A program made the translations under genes and the position numbers. This document shows positions 20,530-23,322 of a DNA stretch of 23,322 bases, piece after piece; positions within the stretch are counted from its first letter, which is position 1; each line of letters starts with the position of its first letter. This DNA comes from Neolecta irregularis DAH-3 (lineage: Eukaryota; Ascomycota; Neolectomycetes; Neolectales; Neolectaceae): the NCBI GenBank assembly GCA_001929475.1, contig LXFE01004155.1:1-23322 (forward strand), given 5' to 3'. The notes under the pieces were generated by a model. The model was not told the DNA's origin and ran no database searches. It worked only from the letters and a program-made list of their open reading frames with translations.

Positions 20530-22998
20530 ATGCTCCGCCAAATTGAAAGAGTTCGTCCACCGTTCATCTCCACGAGGGTGCGCTTGAATGGTACATTATC
20601 ATTCACCTCCACAGCAAACACATCAACGATATTTCTCGATAACATATACCCTTTACGATTCTCTTTCTACGACGTTCGACAGCTTTTTGTAAACACCGAC
20701 TACCTGGCTCGTCAGTGTCTCCCGAAAGACTTGTTTTTAGAAGTTTTAAAAATCACGCCGCTAAAAAAGGATGGTGGTGCATTTGTTGAACTCAGAGTAC
20801 CGAGAGGGATGTCTGCTGGGGAATTGGAGCAAAGGGTCCAGGAGTATTTAGAGAAACAGGATATCCGTCCATGGTTCAATCCACTACAAAAGATCCGATC
20901 ATTTCTCGTGGAGGGAAACCCATGGATCGAAGACCTTCATCGGTTCCAGGCCAGACGCTTGAGAGTAGAATTTAAGGGACCAGGTTTGAGCGAGGAGGAG
21001 TTGTATTCGGTATGCACTCTGGTCATTCTTGTGTTGAAGCCGAGCTGTTCCGTAAATATGGACCTTTATCCGATATCGTCCCTGGTCAAGGATTTGCACT
21101 TTTGTACTTTCTCCGTCTTCGTAGTGCAACAGCTGCAAAAAATTGTCTACACGGCTACTCGACTCCTTCGGCCCGTCTATCGATATTTTACGCGCCGATA
21201 AACCGCTTCCGTTCAGTCAAAGATTGGATATTCTCACATCCGCGAATTACAATACCTGTTGCCGGTGCAGTTCTAGCTGCAATAACTGTAGCTGTATTTG
21301 ATCCGATTCGAGAATTCTTTGTCACGCAAAAGATAGAAAATACATGGGGTAAACATTGGGATTGGGTTAAGAAAAATACTGTCGATCTTATGCTAAATCG
21401 GAGGCATAGAGAAGAAACCTTCTTCGTTGAACGTAAGGTGGACGTCGATAAAGTTGAAGGGTGGATGAATGAGCCCTTGGGTGAGCAATCCCTTCCATCT
21501 AAATTGCTGAGAATCAAGGCAGTTTCGTTGTCATTGAAGGACCAAAGGGTAGCGGCAAGCGCGAGTTAATGAATGATATCATCGATAAGCGGAGAAAGTA
21601 CGACTTCAGTCTGGATTACTTGACCATCTAGCACTCTATTAATTGACTGTCAACCACTCCACGCGACGCATTCGGACAAATCGACAATCAACATTCTTGC
21701 TTCACAGACCGGATATTTTCCTGTCTTCGGTTGGCTCAATTCAATATCAAGTATGGTTGATCTGGCAACTCAAGGTAGCATTGAAACAGGGATTTCATCA
21801 CGTTAATATGATAGGTCTTGTTGGGGAGAAAGCTGGGTTTACTGAGACTCTTGACACTCAAATTCGGAAAATTCTTAACGCCACAACTAACTCTCTTGCA
21901 AAAATTGCTTTGAAACATAAGGTGAAAGGCAATAGTGATGAAGAGTGGCTATTGGAATGAATCTCCAAGTTGTCCTTGAACTAATCGGAAGTCCCATCCG
22001 TCAGAGCGTCCGATTGTCATTATCGATAATTTTACCTCAGAAGGTGTTGTGGAGAAACATCTTGCCACATGGGCTGCTGGTCTCGTAAATTCAGGTGTCG
22101 CGAACGTTGTCGTTCTAAGTGATGTCGGAAGTGAGAAGAACCTTGCCGAAGGTAGTGTCCTGATTTTACCCATCAATTGAAATTTCAGCTTTGCCAGGCA
22201 AAGCCATCAATACAATTACTTTAAGCGATGTTGACGAGGAAACTGCGAAACAATATGTCTGGAGAAGGATCGGGGATATCAAAGTCAAAGGAATAGAGAA
22301 ACTCGGTGGTCGATTGACTGATTTGGATGATGTTGTGAGGAGAATCAATTCGGGAATTCCGCCGGACGGTAAAGCAGGCTGATATCTTTAACTGAATGAA
22401 ATAGCTGCAGTGGACGTTGTTGTCCAGAATACAGTGACAGATGTTCTGAAGGTTTATTTCTCTGCAGGCAAGGAATGGAATAAAGAGCAAGCTTGGGTAT
22501 TGATGAAATTGCTAGCAAGAGGAAAAAGGGTACCCGTGATATCGAGGACCTATCGCTGACGACAAAGGTGGGATACTACGAAGTTCTTCTCGACTCATTA
22601 CTTGATGAATCAGTACTTCACACTCTTGAGCGCTCAGAGTTCATTTCAATAAGCAATGAGAACGGTGTTCTAGGATAATCAAATTTCAACTAACGTTAGG
22701 CCGGCCATCTGAAATCTATCCCGGCAGACCTATTTTGCTTTCTGCGTTTAATAAAATCCTTGCCGATCACATATATGCCGCGAAGAACGATCTCGACACC
22801 CACTTAAAACGCATTAAAGTCGAGAACGAAAAAATGTCCAAGTATGAGGATGAAATAAAACGCCTTGTGGATGTTAAAGGAGTTGAAGACCGTCTGAGGT
22901 GGCTTTCAGGGAAGATTGTTGCCTCACAAAAGAAAATTGAAATTGAGGAAGAAGGCACAGAAAAATGTAAGGTGCTCTTAACCAGTGTGTCCATGTAA
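20530..22998 (+). CDS. yme2: Yme2-type mitochondrial inner-membrane protein (RRM + AAA-like ATPase)
   Basis: Inner-membrane protein involved in mitochondrial DNA/nucleoid maintenance. Exons are 20530-21009, 21045-21480, 21519-21597, 21632-21774, 21815-21954, 21992-22151, 22189-22368, 22405-22529, 22568-22664 and 22700-22998. The nine introns are 34-40 nt and the product is 712 aa. The N-terminus (MLRQIERVRPPFISTRVRLN) is an arginine-rich targeting sequence. STIFLDNIYPLRFS, IRPWFNPLQKIRSFLVEGNP and the RRM-like FRKYGPLSDIVP...KNCLHGY are Yme2 hallmarks. A membrane span HPRITIPVAGAVLAAITVAV is followed by the intermembrane-space ATPase with Walker A VVIEGPKGSGKRE and Walker B RPIVIIDNF. A C-terminal helical/coiled-coil region (HLKRIKVENEKMSKYEDEIK) ends the protein. 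Intron 5 (21955-21991) begins with GA rather than GT. The protein is somewhat shorter than yeast Yme2 (850 aa). Confidence 0.93.
21955..21991 (+). other. Candidate non-canonical GA-AG intron (37 nt) in YME2
   Basis: The segment starts GAATGAATCT (a consensus-like form would be GTATGA), carries GAACTAATC as branch site and ends CGGAAG. Removing 37 nt shifts frame exactly as needed to join DEEWLL to SHPSERPIVIIDNF (Walker B). Without it a TGA stop follows two codons later. No GT lies where a 33-47-nt intron could start in a compatible phase. Confidence 0.65.
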
Positions 22999-23322
22999 GC
23001 ACATAAACTCCTATCTGCTTACTACATTTCTTTTGCTTTGTCTTATGTTGTACTATATTGTACAGCATTGTGTAATGTTACACCAGTGGTGGTGGTTGGC
23101 ATTTCTATTGTTGCTGACACTGCACTGTCTCTTACACTGTTGTCAGGTGATACATTCATATTATCAATCAATTCAATATTGACAATTGTATCAATTGAAT
23201 TGACAAACATGCCTGTATACTACAGATTGATTGAATTGAGTTGATACCTGTCAATCAATTGAGTTGATACTTGTCAATCAATTCAATCAGTATATTGAAA
23301 TTTGAAATCATATTATCATTGA
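22999..23322. repeat. AT-rich block of short direct and inverted repeats
   Basis: A 23-bp unit (GAGTTGATACYTGTCAATCAATT) occurs twice in tandem at 23238-23260 and 23261-23283 with one mismatch. Around it, TCAATCAATTCAAT-type words occur in both orientations (about 23159-23180, 23224-23238 and 23275-23300), so that hairpins are possible. The upstream part (23040-23150) is built of TGTTGTA/ATTGTACA-like words. It looks like a minisatellite or a MITE-type element running off the window edge; no coding function is seen. Confidence 0.6.

Noticed and set aside
20530-22998. YME2 region looks like a string of short unrelated frames
   Set aside because: Nine tiny introns join them into one protein with Walker A, Walker B and a membrane segment; total coding length is divisible by three.

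Overview
This window is a piece of a filamentous-ascomycete (Pezizomycotina-type) nuclear genome. Protein-coding genes lie on both strands and are cut by many spliceosomal introns. The gene set is eukaryotic and fungal: a Tip20/RINT1 tether, a Ypc1-type alkaline ceramidase, dynein intermediate chain, Prp46/PRL1, prefoldin 5, fungal P5C dehydrogenase and Yme2. I cannot fix the species. The combination is compatible with a Leotiomycete, possibly a plant-associated one, but that is inference.

The dominant structural fact is intron size. Conceptual splicing restores family-like proteins with exact phase arithmetic in every gene. The 51 introns I could place are all 33-47 nt, most of them 35-39 nt. 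Most look like GTATNN/GTANNN...(CTAAC, CTGAT or TTGAA-like branch)...AG. Broken-looking reading frames in this window are therefore almost all explained by tiny introns rather than by pseudogenes. A few introns need non-canonical ends: GC-AG in the PHD gene, GA-AG in the dynein IC and YME2 genes, and possibly GT-GG in the RINT1 gene.

Layout: 152-3030 (-) RINT1/Tip20 family ER-Golgi tether; 3031-4720 a long stretch with no gene I can support; 4721-5681 (+) alkaline ceramidase; 5937-6742 (+) deoxyribose-phosphate aldolase; 7046-7800 (+) secreted cysteine-rich protein of unknown function (effector-like); 8061-8908 (+) short-chain dehydrogenase/reductase; 9387-11424 (+) cytoplasmic dynein intermediate chain; 11967-14321 (-) PHD-finger protein with an RSF1/WHIM-like N-terminal half; 14322-15536 mostly empty; 15537-17182 (-) Prp46/PRL1 WD40 splicing factor, divergent from 17249-17854 (+) prefoldin subunit 5; 18208-20061 (+) delta-1-pyrroline-5-carboxylate dehydrogenase; 20530-22998 (+) Yme2 mitochondrial inner-membrane protein; 22999-23322 an AT-rich stretch of short direct and inverted repeats.

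Functionally this is a housekeeping neighbourhood (vesicle tethering, sphingolipid turnover, deoxyribose catabolism, microtubule motor, chromatin, splicing, chaperone, proline catabolism, mtDNA maintenance) with no operon-like logic. The unusual items are the uniformly ultra-short introns, the non-canonical splice junctions, and the single secreted Cys-rich gene between deoC and the SDR gene. I found no tRNA, rRNA, CRISPR or intact transposon.
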